From Congeria kusceri (lineage: Eukaryota; Mollusca; Bivalvia; Myida; Dreissenidae), in contig CM051034.1 of the NCBI GenBank assembly GCA_027627225.1, positions 48,713,081 through 48,777,080 on the forward strand: a DNA stretch of 64,000 nucleotides. The letters are read 5' to 3'. The stretch's first letter is position 1. Each line of letters opens with the position of its first letter. The position numbers and the translations under genes were made by a program. The notes below the pieces were generated by a model, which made no database searches, was not told the origin of the DNA, and saw nothing but the letters and a program-made list of their open reading frames with translations. Below, in pieces: positions 24,450 through 36,327 of the stretch.

Positions 24450-25600
24450 TAGCATTCACTTTAACATATTTACATTTGCGAACTCGTTTCAAAACATCAC
24501 TGTAAAATGATGGGTGGGATATTCCGTTAGATAAGAACCATTTCAAAGAAACATTGTACTTAGAAACTACGACATTATATTGTCTTTAGAATTTTGCAAA
24601 CTTATTGCGTAGATCATGATATAAAAAAAACCTTGTTTTAATAATTTCTTAGTCAGTGTAAAGTTACGGTCGTTGAAATCTTTAACTCATGAGCAAGCTC
24701 TTGCATATCGAACTAATTGAGAAATGTATATACCATAGGAAGGACCTCTAGGAATATTACCATCCAAGAAAGCCAAATTGATAATTTCGAAATTAAAATC
24801 GTCGCGTTTGTCAAATAGACTGGTTTAACTATATTGTAAGTAATAGTAAGATGTGAGTCTAGGAATGCAGCATCTGTATACGATGAACACGATTTATTTA
24901 TAAAAAGTTGTTTAAGGTAAATGTTTTTGATATTTTGTTCAAAGAAAGGGTTATCTATCTTTAACACACCATCAATATATCTACTAGTTTGATTAAAACA
25001 TTGAATCAAATTCAATTGTTTATCTTTAAATTTGATAAACCTTGAATATAATCCCGTTCATAGCAATATAGAAATAGATCAGCTATAAGCGGGGCACAGT
25101 TAGTACCCATTGGCACGCCAATAATTTGTTTAAATATCTTCCCATTGAATTCAACAAATAAGTTATCCAGAAGAAAGGTAAGGGCTGAACATAAATCTAA
25201 GCAAGTCCAAAAAATATATTCATCAAAAATCTGATTAGTAAAGAATGCTGTATTAGTATTTAAAGCCAAGTATGAGCATTATTATCTTACAAATGTTTTT
25301 CGATAAGCGAAAGAAGTTTATTTTTAATAAGACTGTGAGGTAGGGTTGTATACAATGTGAAAAATCATCTGTACTCACACAGGACGCTTTGTTTTCTTTG
25401 CTTTCAATTCTATTAATAACTTCAAACAAATTTGGATTGACCAAAATAAGTCAATGTTTATAATCTCATAAATTTTATTGCAGTATTTAGTACTGTGATT
25501 CTTAATAGCACTCAGACCAGAATCCAGGTAAACTGATAATTGGTTAGTGGTACATGACACTGAATTTGCTATCAAACGACTTTTGTATGGAGCTTTGTGG
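24450..25600 (-). pseudogene. Reverse transcriptase fragment (Penelope-like or related), degenerate
   Basis: Minus-strand pieces read, in order, QLSVYLDSGLSAIKNHSTKY, NPNLFEVINRIESKENKASC, AFFTNQIFDEYIFWTCLDLC, NLFVEFNGKIFKQIIGVPMG, TNCAPLIADLFLYCYERDYI, then SRYIDGVLKIDNPFFEQNIK, and later FLDGN...PSYGIYISQL-like residues. The GVPMGTNCAPLxADLFL block and the (Y)xDD-like box are those of mollusc and cnidarian RT elements. The box reads YIDG, so a catalytic Asp is gone. There are at least three frameshifts and a stop. No terminal repeats were recognised. Confidence 0.75.
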
Positions 25601-26570
25601 AGTTTAGTTTATTGAATATTGAATTTGAAAATATGCATTCCGATAATTGCCGAATTCGACCGAGTGTTTGTGTTAACACGGGCTACTAGTATGAAACGAA
25701 AAAAAGAAAACGCTAGTAGCGAAAACGGTTTCCCGTATTTTAGTGTTGAATACAGTATATATTTATCACAGAAAAATGACAGGTATATAATAAAAATTAT
25801 TAATGAGCTTAGGTGAACATGTGTGTTGCTTGATACGATACAGCAATGTGCATGACACGTATTAACGATATCAAACTGATGTTTTCTGTAATCGATTGCT
25901 AACGTTAAAGCTAATGATACAATCAGTATTATTTAAGATGTACTTGCATATCTTACTAAAATTATTACACACAGTTCTACTCTAGGGATGTCTTATACCT
26001 TAAACATTACCTGCTCGGCAAAGGTTTCATGGGCACAAGCAACAACAAATGTTTCCTCGACATTTTGGTCCCTAGCACAGTGATACTTGGGTTTACTATA
26101 CATATTTTTGTTAAAATATGATTTACAAGGGAATATCGTATCGATAGATTGGTTGTTGTCTGTTTAGACATGACACATACTTGTCATGATTTATTATAAT
26201 TTATCATAGATATCTAAAAATCAACGTTAAGTTTCAACGATGAAACAGAACAGACAAATTTGGGCATACTGCCAGAGTACCACAACGTTAACCAATACAT
26301 TTTACGGATTAGATTTAGTATGAACCCTTATAACATTCAATGCAATTCAGTTTCTTTTTCGATTCGTACACTGAGTACGTTACCTGGGTAAACAATATGT
26401 TTTAAAATAATTGTTAGTTGCCTTTTTACTGCGTAGGATAATATTTGAACAATGCATAATAAAGGAACTATGTCATCGATAACGTGATCTCCTTCAGCAA
26501 TTTTAATGTTATTATGTTAAAGAAATGAGCAATTCAGAAGGCGTATACCATAAGTAACGTATGGATAATT

Positions 26571-26889
26571 GGCCGGGACCGGCTAGCTCAGTCGGTTGAG
26601 CGTTGGAATGTCAATCCCGGGATCGTGAGTTCGAACCCCAGCCCCGCCAAATAACTTTGTGTGGATTGGTCATGAAATTATTTCTACGGCCATTCCCCCA
26701 TACCTCTGATTCAAGTATGGCAGTTGTCAGTTACTGGCATATGTATGTGCATTTAGTTCAGGTAAACCGCTTTGATCGGCTCAGCTTGCCCAGTGAAAGT
26801 GTGAGTAGGTTAACTGACCGCCGTGATATGACTGAAATACTGTTAAAAAGGGTGGAAAATCCAAAACCAACCAACAAACAAAAGGATTA
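26571..26889 (+). mobile_element. tRNA-derived SINE, bivalve type
   Basis: The 5' head is tRNA-like, with box A TAGCTCAGTCGG at 26584-26595 and box B GAGTTCGAACC at 26627-26637, ending near GCCCCGCCA. A ~230-bp non-tRNA body follows (CGCCGTGATATGACTGAAAT near 26819) and the element ends in a CAAACAAA-type tail. This layout is a tRNA-headed SINE with RNA polymerase III promoter. The body resembles sequences recurrent in bivalve genomes; I do not assign a named family. The 95-aa ORF across it is not a gene. Confidence 0.75.
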
Positions 26890-26939
26890 ATAATTTACTA
26901 CATTATACAAATTTAGATAAAATTCAATAAAGGAAAATA

Positions 26940-27055
26940 GTGGATAAAAGAAAACCCAGAGTGGGTATTGAACTCATGACGACGGAGTCGTAAGAAAAAA
27001 TGACAGTAGACGGCGCTATAACCAACTGCTCTATTCGGAGTTTCGAAAATGCTTG
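26940..27055 (-). mobile_element. tRNA-like SINE head, degenerate, minus strand
   Basis: Read on the minus strand it gives AGAGCAGTTGGTTATAGCGCC (degenerate box A) and CATGAGTTCAATACCCACTC (degenerate box B), with an A-rich insertion between. It lies tail to tail with the neighbouring SINE. Too decayed to be a tRNA gene. Confidence 0.45.
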
Positions 27056-27539
27056 CGCATACTATGGTTATTTAAGACACCTACCAATCTGACGTCAAAG
27101 TGTAAACAATAGAAGGGCAAAAGAATACACGACCTAAGTTATAAAAAGTAAATATTCTCAAAATGCATACAATATTGTTCCATTATATGTATGGGGCCTT
27201 ATTCGTTGGCATAGTCCCTTTAAGATATATATCTATAAAAGTAAAAGATACAGCTAAGAAATACACCACATTTTTGATCATGCACATGTTCAAACTCATG
27301 TAAAGTGTTTCTAACAGTAAATATTATTATCATAAAAGGTGAAACAAGAATATTAACTTGTTTTAAATGCCCGCGCATTGTGTATAATTATAACCCCAAA
27401 TCAAATGATTGTAAAGCTTTTGTGCCCATATTTTCAATTAATAATTGATACATTGAACACAAGATGACTTCTTACCAGGTGTAAAACCTGCATCACAAGG
27501 CCAATTGTTGATATGCGGCACACCATTGAGTCCTGAAAT

Positions 27540-30500
27540 GTTTTAATTAATGATGCATAACATCAAGGTGTCAATATAAGATAAAAGATGATCTTTAACA
27601 AATGAGTTACAACGATAAGAAGATATTTGATAAACGCCATGCATAATACATTGGCTTTTATTATCATATGATATCAAATAGAATCGACAATATATGACTA
27701 TTAAGCAAAGGTTGACCGCGTTTCCACTAAACAATACATGCAAATAGTTTTAAGAAACAAATACGTGTACGTTTTTATCACAATATCGACTGTGCATTCA
27801 TGAAATACACATATATTGTATAAAGTTGACTATACGTTTATCAATAGTGACCGCATAACAGTTTAGCGCATTAATCATGCTGACATTTTTTATTGATTAT
27901 CATGATGATGATTACGTGACAGGTGTAGACAAAATAGATAACAGAAGCATGTTAAATAATATGTAGAAAATATATCATTTACATAAAAACACATATCATA
28001 CATCCAAACAATTATAACCAACGCAAACACAGATATCTGGTGTTTGTGATAAAATAAGTCATATTTCTTTTTGAAAACTGCATCTGCACACTTTCACATG
28101 CGAAAACTGTCTTGCTTCCCATCCAACAACTATTGATAGCCATATTGATAGCCAAACTTTGATACAATTTAACGGATGAACATTCAGTTTCACCCAACCT
28201 TATGCATGGCGTTAAACAGTATTATTGGCAAAGTGCATATGAAGCGTGATCAAAGTGATTTTATATTTTTCAAATCATTAACACAACTTGTAAAACTAGA
28301 AGACCGTCAATCACACACATTACATATTTTTCATGTTCATCGACTACACGATTAAAAATAAACATATTTTTCCCATCAAATTTTAAACCATTTACATACG
28401 TACCTTGTTTATACCAATAATATTATACTCCTCGTATGAGACTTAAAAAGAAAATTGAACGATACAATGTTCTTTATGCAAAGTTTTCTTAATTAATTGC
28501 ACTGCTTTGTGTACGTCCACGTTCAGATTTTAAGCATTATAGATTACACGTTAACATACAATTTGTATCGATCGAGGAACATCGTTTTACTAACTTGCTG
28601 ACACGTTTTCTGAAGAATTAGAAATAATAAGTTTTATCCATTCATGTTTGAATATTGACAGCGACCCTGCAATTCTCTTTTACGACAGAACTATTATGAA
28701 AGTAAAACATACATAACGCACTATCGGATGACTTGCGTTCATTGACAAAATCACCGCATAGTCCCTACATGTTGTAGTGTTGATAACATGACAACGGCTG
28801 AGTAACATAATCACGCGTAGCTTTAAACGATACGTTCGACTCATATCATGTCCAGCATTTTAATATGTTAAAAGTTGGAAACACTAAACCATTGTGTGAA
28901 GAAACACTATTGCCAGATTTTTCGTTGATATTTGTTGTGTAGTCTAAGGAGTATACACACCGGGCACGTGCTTATAACATTGACACTATTTCCTTCGCTG
29001 AAGTAGTTGAGAACTAAGCTTCTTTCAAAATCGTTGGATGCAAGATATGCCAATCATTAATCCCTCATCGGGGATATCACATTACGTGTTATGGCAAACC
29101 AGAGAATAGAAGTAAATATATTAATTAATCAAACTACGGTATGCGTTTTAGTTTTTTCAAACAGTAGATAATACATAAACTAAATCTCCCAACATTACTA
29201 TGCACGTATTTAGGAATATTTAACTTGTCCTTTTACGTGGTCTTCTTGTCATTATATCTTACAAAGAATTACATAAGACAACATTTATTGTATGAACATA
29301 TTTCTAGACTGCTGCTTTAATCTCCGACCAGACGTTATATTTGTCGGAGTTGGTTTGACTGACGGTCTGTTAGTTGAAAACAAAATGTGATAAAACGTAT
29401 TTGTATGAACATGTCTGGCATAGTGAAAATTGGCCATTGAATCAACAAATAAATTATGGTGATTATCCCCATTACCAACTGGATCAAGGAATTGATTAAT
29501 GCCACTTTCGGAAATAGGGCAAATTGCCTGTTATGCTGTATAAATTCATTACGTGCACAAACATTCCAGATGAATGAGCTGCTCTCGCATAAGGCTGAGT
29601 TACCCAAGTGCTCTTGCTTGCTTATGAAAAAAAGCCTTGAAGGATATCATTACCCGTAGAAATTATGTAAGCATTTGGAAAGTCAGTTCATGCTCTATAT
29701 AAATAAATGCGTCATTACTAATGTTCAGCCCCCCACCCCCTTTGCATAGCCATCAATGAAATGCATGGCCATTTAACGTACGTACAAACAATATAGGACA
29801 ATGAAACCAGCATGAAACACATAAACATAAAACTATATTAAACAATTACAATAACTACTAACATTGTACACACGTGCATTATTATTTTACAATTTTAAAC
29901 AGAATCGTTAATAAATGAAATAACAAACCAAACAGTTAGCTAAGACATTTGCAAAGTGGGTAAGGTATTTTATAATTCAACATAATTCATGCTTAAAATG
30001 TACGCATTCAAGGACGTAAAACATACACAATTCGACTCTTCCAACTATATTAGATAAAATGTTAATTGAATTGACGTGTGAACCTTGTAAGTGGACATTA
30101 CGACCCCTGGTAAAGAATGCCTATTAAAACATCTCCTTAAATATGCTTATTATAAGAATCTGGTGAAGACAAACAGAAGGTGACCTTCGGCAAACCAATC
30201 AGAACCTTGCTTTTACAGTATTGAAATTAAAAGTATGATTTTTTTTATTTCGCTATGAGACAATTATAAAATCGCATTTTTACGATTCAGACAATTTGAT
30301 TGTGCATCGGATTTATTGCCAGGAGTTGATTGTTCATTGAATTGATCACTAAAAGTCATAGAAATATACATTATTATTTATCCTAACTGAAAATCAGCCG
30401 AACGAGATAAACAAATACTCATTGGTTGTGATATAAATATCATGTGTGGTAATTTTAAAAATTAATCATAGCATAGTCGTCATCAGATCAATCATAAAGA

Positions 30501-30984
30501 ACTAGTCAGACGGAAATGCACATTTACCTGTATATATATGTATGTATACGAGTTGATGTATAAGTAATAGTATTAACACATAAATTTTAACTAAACACAT
30601 TAAAGTTCATGTTTCAAATTATATCTAACTGTGAAAAAATATTCCTTATGTAAATCTACATACTGAACAAACTGGTTTTCATTCGAATTCATCTACTTAA
30701 CAAAGAAAGTGCATAAATTATAATACATATACTTACATAAACTTATCTTAAATATGTCAATATCTTGTTAAACGCCAATAATTAACTTAAAGGGAAATAT
30801 AAATATGAACAACGCTTACCTGATGTGTTCTACCGAGTCAAAGGACGTCCAATTTATCTCTGTCGTTTTCTGATTAAACTTGATTTTACACATAAACAAG
30901 GCTAAAGGACGTAATATGCGTAGTTTAGGTTTCCCGGATGCCCTGTTGGTTTCAGTCAAGCCTGTGAATTGTTTTAACAGCGTC
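27540..30984. other. AT-rich stretch without recognisable genes
   Basis: About 3.4 kb upstream of the first visible exon of gene I and before the Harbinger element. ORFs are short and motif-free. The missing signal-peptide exon and promoter of gene I could lie here but I cannot point to them. Confidence 0.45.
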
Positions 30985-30987
30985 TAA

Positions 30988-31032
30988 AGGCCCGGTCACA
31001 CAGCGCATTACGGCTTAATCACGTACAAAAAT
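30988..31032. repeat. Harbinger left terminal inverted repeat
   Basis: AGGCCCGGTCACACAGCG then CATTACGGCTTAATCACG; TAA precedes it. Confidence 0.9.
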
Positions 31033-31385
31033 TTTTGAAAATCTGGTGGACGTGGTCGTACGTGGTAATTTCTGGTCAATGTTGGCTTGGCTGTGCTTTG
31101 TACGTGCTTTGTACGTGGTCTGGCCGTCGGCGGCTGTTCCACTGCTGAAACACTGCCTAAGCACGGCTAACCACTTCCAGCCACGTGTAAGGTTAGAAAT
31201 AGGTTCGCGCGTGTTCGCGCGTGTTTAAACGCGGGGAAAAAAGAGGCAAGTTACCACGGCTAGCCGCGGCCTTATCGCGTCTGGAGCACTGCTGATCACG
31301 TGTTGAACACGATCGTAAAACGGGAACTCCACTGCCATAGCACTGCCCAATCACGGCTCGGCCTCGTCGGAGGCGCAGCTTGCCA

Positions 31386-31391
31386 CGTATA
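31386..31391 (+). promoter_or_regulatory. TATA box of the Harbinger Myb-like gene
   Basis: TATAAA in CACGTATAAAAGCGG, about 80 bp before the chosen ATG. Confidence 0.55.
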
Positions 31392-31469
31392 AAAGCGGCC
31401 GCGCACGGCTGGTCCTCACAGTTGCCGATCTTCTACAGTCCAAGTTCGTTCGCTGTTCTCAATTTAATA

Positions 31470-33673
31470 ATGCCCAGAAAGAAGGGTTCCCCTGCAAAGA
31501 AGAGGCCAACTAAGTATACGAAGATCAAGGCCAAGGCCCCAGCTGAGGATGAGGCTCTTCAAGCCTCACAGGCCCAGGTAACGGTTCATGTCCAGGACGA
31601 GGTCCATGCTCCTCCTGCTGATGCTGCCAGTCCAGACCCTGGCCCTCAGGCTGATACTGACCCTGTTGCTCCTGGAGAAGCGGAGGCTGCTGTTGATGGT
31701 CAGTACATTTTATTTTAATCAATTCACTGTCTTTTCATTTGCAAATTTTGTTACTTTCAAATTTACATTTCGAATTTCTATTTAGAAATGAAAATTAGAA
31801 GCAAGTCACTAAATAAATTGTCACTTAATGAATTTCATGTTCAGGTGCTACCCCTGTCGCCACCCCTGCTTCCATCCCTCCTGCCACCACCACTGCTGCC
31901 ACCATTACCCCTACCTCTGTTGACACCCCTGCTGCTGCCCCTGAGGCACCCATGGAGCTTGGAGAAGTCGCCCCCCAAGCCCTTGAGGAGGGAGAAACAC
32001 TCATTGTGGAAGAAGTGATGCCTTCTACTCCTCCTCCCCAAGTCGAGGAGGAAGAACCAGTACTCGTAGGCAAGGGCCGTGGACGTGGACATGGCAAGGG
32101 TAAGGCGAAGGCTGCCATCAAGGCCCCCAAGAAGGACTGGAGCCTTGACGCTGCTATAGAGGAGGACGTTCTAGAGTGGCTGAAGGCCAACTGCTACCTC
32201 TGGATGCGAAGCAAGAAAGGCTACAAGCAGAAGAGGGCTGCCTGGGAGATGAAGGCCCAAGAGCTGGGGATCAATGTGGAGCACCTAGAGCAGTGGTGGA
32301 AAGGAATAAAGGACTGGTATGTGAGGCTCTCGAAGAAGACCAGTGGCCAGGCGACCAAGATGCTCACAGAGAGGGAGACCTGGGTCCTGCAACACTGTGG
32401 CTTCTACAAAGGTCAGTACATTTAATTACATTGATTTCAACTGTGTTTTGAATTTCTTCAGATCGCTGTCTGCTTTTTTTTTTTTAAATACACTGACAAG
32501 AGTAAGAATAATGTTGTTTAGATCTATTTAATGAATATAAATATAAGAAAAAAACGGCCGCATGTTGCACTTGTATCGAACAGTTTAATGTTTAGTGAAA
32601 CCCCTCCTCGGGTCTCACTTAAATTAAACAGCCTCAATGTTGTTCATACCTCGATACAAGTGCAACACGCGGCGGTCATTTCTTAAATACACGTCTTAAA
32701 CCTTTCAGGTTCCATCCCAAATGACACCGGGGATCCCCTCGTCACTCTGGCCCGGGTCCCTACTGCCTCTGCCGCTGCCACGTCCACGGTCTCGCGTCCA
32801 CCCCCCTCAGTGGACTCTGACGATGACAGTCAGGCTCACGTCCTCGAGGACATAGAGTCCGCAGCTGTTGACCAGGCCTATACTTCTCAGACCACGTCCA
32901 AGTCCAGCCGCAAGCGTGACAAGAGGAGGAGGGGGGAAGAGTGCCAGGAGGAGGAAGGCACCTGGATGCGAGACCTCAGCGCCATTATGCAGGCCAACCA
33001 AGCCCTCCTGGAGAAGCTTGTGGAGGAGAGGCCCCAGACTGACCGTGAGCCCTTCGTACGGTTTGTTGCTGACACCCTGAGGACAGCTCCCCAGCAGCAG
33101 TACAACGAGATGAAGGAGTTGATCTTTGACATAGTGCGCCAGGGCAGGCGCCGTCAGCCTGGTGACAGTGAACAGCCATCCACCTTATGGGCCAGAACAG
33201 CTCAGGCCGTGTCAGCACCCATAGCCTGCGCATCTTCCCAGCCTCTCCCCCAGCCCTTCAGGCAGCAGTTCACTCAGTCCTTCGGCCAGCTCTCCAGCTG
33301 CCAGCAGTACTTCCAGCAGCACAACCCCCAGCACCAGCAGTACGGCAGCTTCGTGCAGCAGACCTCGTTCCCCACCGTGCTGCAGACTGCTACTACAACC
33401 TCTCCTACAACAAAGCAGTTCTGTAATCAGCAGCCCACCTACCCCCCGCAGCAGCCGCAACAGCAGGAGCAGCTTCAAAACATTTTCCAGGCACAACAGC
33501 AAACCTACACGTCTCTTCTCAATACTCCAGAGTTCAGCCAATCCACACCTCTTGCAAATATCTCGCCGATCAACTCCACCCCTGGGATAAGTTCATTACT
33601 TGATGTGCCCTCTCTAGACCAACCGCAAGGTCGGCAGCAAGGCGATGAACAGGAGAACCCACTGCAGCCGTAG
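31470..33673 (+). CDS. Harbinger accessory Myb/MADF-like DNA-binding protein, 3 exons
   Basis: Exons 31470-31698, 31845-32411 and 32709-33673 (both donors GTCAGT; both acceptors CAG; phase 1 joins) give 586 residues with no stop. The start is the ATG in TAATAATGCCCAGAAAG, downstream of a TATAAA at 31386-31391. Order: basic, Lys/Pro/Ala-rich N-terminus (MPRKKGSPAKKRP); acidic middle; a GKGRGRGHGKGKAK basic hook; then a Trp-spaced helix-turn-helix region (DWSLDAAIEEDVLEWLKANC ... RAAWEMKAQELGI ... QWWKGIKDWYVRLSKK) of Myb/SANT/MADF type; a second basic patch (SSRKRDKRRR); and a long Gln/Pro-rich C-terminus. In known Harbinger elements a second Myb-like protein helps the transposase enter the nucleus and bind the ends; that role is assumed here. 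The overlapping ORFs in other frames are shadows. Confidence 0.85.
32544..32685. repeat. Fold-back MITE nested in the Harbinger intron, 142 bp
   Basis: Inverted arms TAAGAAA...GTTGCACTTGTATCGA with an inner GGGTCTCAC / GTGAAACCC hairpin. Located in intron 2 of the Myb-like gene, so it does not break the protein. Confidence 0.7.
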
Positions 33674-34966
33674 CTTTATATCGTGAATAATATATATAAG
33701 TGAATATATTCTTCGAGGATCAGGTCAATCTGGCTCAATAATTCTAATTCATATGATGACATGTTTGTGAATGATACTTTGTGCTAAATCTCAATTGCTT
33801 TGACTCTAATTTTAATGTTTGCTTTTGATGTTATTAGCTGAAGTACAGCATAGAAATAATAAACTAATAAAATAATAATAATCTTCCTTTATCAGATTAT
33901 TTTTACTCAGAATTTGTTAAGGATTACTTTGTTAAAATCGATTATTATGTTCTATGCGTCATAATATTTCTACAGAATACCACTGATGATTGGTGTCTTT
34001 ACAGAACTTAAGCATGTAGTATAATTATTGTTATAGCGCCTACATCATCCTCAACAAAAACAACATAATACCCATGGTAATTTGAACAGTCATGCTGGAC
34101 CGGAAAGTCGAGATCACTATTTTAGGATGAATATACCACTATATGTTGCAACCTAATATAGAATAACAATGCAACAAGATTGATTGAGACCTATTTCAAA
34201 ATATAAACGTTGATTATGTTGTTTATCAAAACATTTCTTGAGTCTCGTTATACAAGAACAAAATAAATTTCCATGCCTTTGGTGGGATTCGAACCCATAA
34301 CCTCCGAGTTACGAGACGAGCACTACCACTGAGCTATGATGGCTTATACCTATAATTTGATGAGTTAACCTATTCATACCACTGATTAAAACACACACAA
34401 AATGTAAACAAACATGAGATAAAATCTAGCAGCTTTTTTTCCGAAAATGTTTATTTTCTCTATGTTTTTGAAAAACCTTAATGTTTTCATTTTGGCTTTA
34501 TACATGTTGAAGGAAATTCAGAGCATTGTCAATTCATTGTTTAAAATTATACATGTAAACAAACTTGACTTTTAGTTACCGGTCCGGCATCTTTAACAAA
34601 ATTTGAGTAGTAATGTGAAATGCTAGTAAACAATGTTTCTAGATTTATTGCACGTGTACATGTACAAACTGCTCATTTCATATGTACTTTATATTTTTAT
34701 GTTTGCTATCTTTATTTTTTTGTATTTAAATGTAATATATGAAAAGTTTATTTATTCCAATTCACAATTAAATACTTCTATAATCTAGAGTTTTAATTTA
34801 GTTTCAATCTACTATTTAAAGTCAAAACTGCCAAACACAGGTTACATTTCAATTTATTACTTTAATACAACATGTAATGTCAACAGTACATATAGCAAAC
34901 ATCATAATTACATCAACTGCATATCAGTGCTCCAGCTTCCCTAACTAACATGATCAATAAACATAG
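33674..34966. other. Harbinger intergenic spacer
   Basis: AT-rich spacer between the 3' ends of the two convergent genes. Apart from the tRNA-like stretch at 34264-34344 nothing is recognised. Confidence 0.5.
34264..34344 (-). pseudogene. tRNA-Thr(CGT)-like sequence
   Basis: Minus strand reads TAGCTCAGTGGTAGTGCTCG, then TCTCGTAA as anticodon loop (CGT), then GGGTTCGAATCCCACC. The anticodon stem does not pair (CTCGT against CTCGG), so it is a degenerate tRNA or SINE head. It lies inside the Harbinger element, between its two genes. Confidence 0.55.
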
Positions 34967-36274
34967 CTAATGGGGGAGGAGTATGTCATCTTGCCACGGC
35001 ACCCTTCCAGCGGGCGAGTTACACCACTGCATGATGAGGTTCCTCTGGGCCTTGGCTAGCCTGACATCTCTGTTGGGTCCTGGTACTCTATCAGGCATCG
35101 TGTCTTCAAGGTTCCTGCCTTCTCGCCAAGCACCAAGCACCAGGGCTCCATCTGGACGCTCCCAGTCCAACAGCCTGTTCTGCATCACCGGGTAACGTGT
35201 TCTCATCAGGTTGTGAAGGAGTACGCACGCCTTGACCAGCAGTCTGACGGTATCAGCTTTATGCATCATAGTAGTCAGAAGAACTTGAAATCTGTTGGCG
35301 AGGATCCCGAACGTATTTTCAACTACTCGTCTGGCCCGCGACAGTCTATAGTTAAATATCCTTTGCTCCCTGGTCATGTCCCTGTTAGCGTAGGGCTTCA
35401 TCATGTAGGTCCGTAGTCCGAACGCATCGTCACCTACTAGGAAGTAGGGTACATCCTGTGTGTCACCTGGCAGCGGATCCGGCTCTGTGAAGCCCGCGAT
35501 GTCATTGTTCTGCAGACCCTCCTTGAACTCACTTTCATTGTAGATGTGGGCATCAGAGGAGGACCCCTTGCCGCTTACGTCTATCCACAGGAACTTGTAG
35601 TCAGAAGACACGACTGCTAGGAGGATAACACTGAAGAAGCCTTTATAGTTGAAGTAGTCGGACCCAGTGTTGGCAGGAGCTTTACACGCAATATGCTTCC
35701 CATCTATAGCCCCAATCACATGCGGAAAATTCCATCTGTGGTACCAATCATCATCTAACTGGCGCCACTGGGCCTCAGTGTCTGGCGGCGAGAGCATCTC
35801 ATGAGCATACTCGTGGACGATGGCCTCACAGACTTCACGCACCACCAGACTTATGGTGTTGTGGGGGACCCTCCAGGCATATTGCATCTCACGGTACTTG
35901 TAGCCAGAGGCAAGGTGCCTCAGGGTGATAGCAACCTTGAGTCCTGGTGCAAGGGGTGCTCTCCAGTTGGAGGTCTCCTTGGTAAGGGCTGGTGTCAGTC
36001 TCTGCACAATTTCATCGTACATCGCAGGAGGCATCCTCATAAAGTTCTGAAAGGCTCTTGGATCTTCGTTACGCAGCTCGACCATGAGACAGTCGTAAAG
36101 CCCCAGCTGAGGTCTCCTCGCAATCCAGTCACGCACCCAGATATTCCGTACCACCCTCCTCCTCCTCCTCCTTCTACTTCTCTTAGCAAGGATATGTTGG
36201 GCCTGTATCAGTTGGTTCTGCTGGTGCTGGAGCATAAAGATGAGAACATCACGGCGTTGAAGGGTCATGTTCAC
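34967..36274 (-). CDS. Harbinger transposase (HARBI1-like, DDE), 435 aa, intact
   Basis: One uninterrupted ORF of 435 codons, a normal length for the family. An Arg-rich stretch (residues ~31-43) may be a nuclear signal. A helix-turn-helix-like region (~110-150, LRHLASGYKYREMQYAWRVP) precedes the DDE core: first Asp in HVIGAIDGKHI (D191), second in FLVGDDAFGL (D282), Glu in RARRVVENTFGIL (E319). All three catalytic residues are present. It would cut and rejoin DNA at the terminal repeats together with the Myb-like partner. A TATAAA on the minus strand at 36322-36327 lies about 50 bp upstream of the ATG. Codon use is GC-rich, unlike the host exons. A second large ORF on the other strand (35801-36358) is its shadow. 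Confidence 0.95.
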   Translation of the reverse strand: MNMTLQRRDVLIFMLQHQQNQLIQAQHILAKRSRRRRRRRVVRNIWVRDWIARRPQLGLYDCLMVELRNEDPRAFQNFMRMPPAMYDEIVQRLTPALTKETSNWRAPLAPGLKVAITLRHLASGYKYREMQYAWRVPHNTISLVVREVCEAIVHEYAHEMLSPPDTEAQWRQLDDDWYHRWNFPHVIGAIDGKHIACKAPANTGSDYFNYKGFFSVILLAVVSSDYKFLWIDVSGKGSSSDAHIYNESEFKEGLQNNDIAGFTEPDPLPGDTQDVPYFLVGDDAFGLRTYMMKPYANRDMTREQRIFNYRLSRARRVVENTFGILANRFQVLLTTMMHKADTVRLLVKACVLLHNLMRTRYPVMQNRLLDWERPDGALVLGAWREGRNLEDTMPDRVPGPNRDVRLAKAQRNLIMQWCNSPAGRVPWQDDILLPH

Positions 36275-36321
36275 CCCTTGACATCTAGACTGAGAGTGCC
36301 AAAGTCTAAGAAAATTGCTGT

Positions 36322-36327
36322 ATTTAT
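36322..36327 (-). promoter_or_regulatory. TATA box of the Harbinger transposase gene
   Basis: Minus strand GCATATAAATACAG, about 50 bp before the ATG. Confidence 0.5.

Larger units (their letters stand above)
12132..27532 (-). pseudogene. Gene I, receptor part: TNFR-like cysteine-rich ectodomain, transmembrane helix, juxtamembrane exons
   Basis: Candidate exons in order: 27532-27476 (ends NNWPCDAGFTP), 16606-16263 (GEEPRISLDRANSNVEHR, then CRPCFQRNRFNS, QAHKVDCG, YCRCDARNGY), 14775-14712 (CAKECPAGLARPDNSDTC), 14290-14223 (LPPEITSFFTS ... RFVF), 13816-13705 (a ~22-residue hydrophobic helix flanked by His-Lys and by CKQER), 13589-13530 and 12183-12132 (ENIAAEQESKTTIDFGQ). The Cys spacing resembles TNFR-type repeats; the helix predicts a type I single-pass membrane protein. 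The first two exons join in phase (CDAGFTP-GEEP). From 14290 to 10731 the phases also join, reaching DWCVNLYK of module 1. Defects: a one-base frameshift in the 16.3-16.6 kb exon, a phase clash at both sides of 14712-14775, and an in-frame TAG in the 60-bp exon. An exon may be missing. The ISL2EU-like element sits in its first intron. TNFR homology is inference. Confidence 0.5.

Noticed and set aside
26584..26660. A functional tRNA gene
   Set aside because: The tRNA-like head is followed directly by a SINE body and tail, and the stems pair poorly.
29335..29659. Overlapping 90- and 67-codon ORFs on both strands
   Set aside because: No recognisable domain, no splice context and no similarity to other parts of the window.
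31825..32190. 121-codon minus-strand ORF and similar ones over 31.5-33.5 kb
   Set aside because: Shadows of the GC-rich Myb-like gene in other frames.
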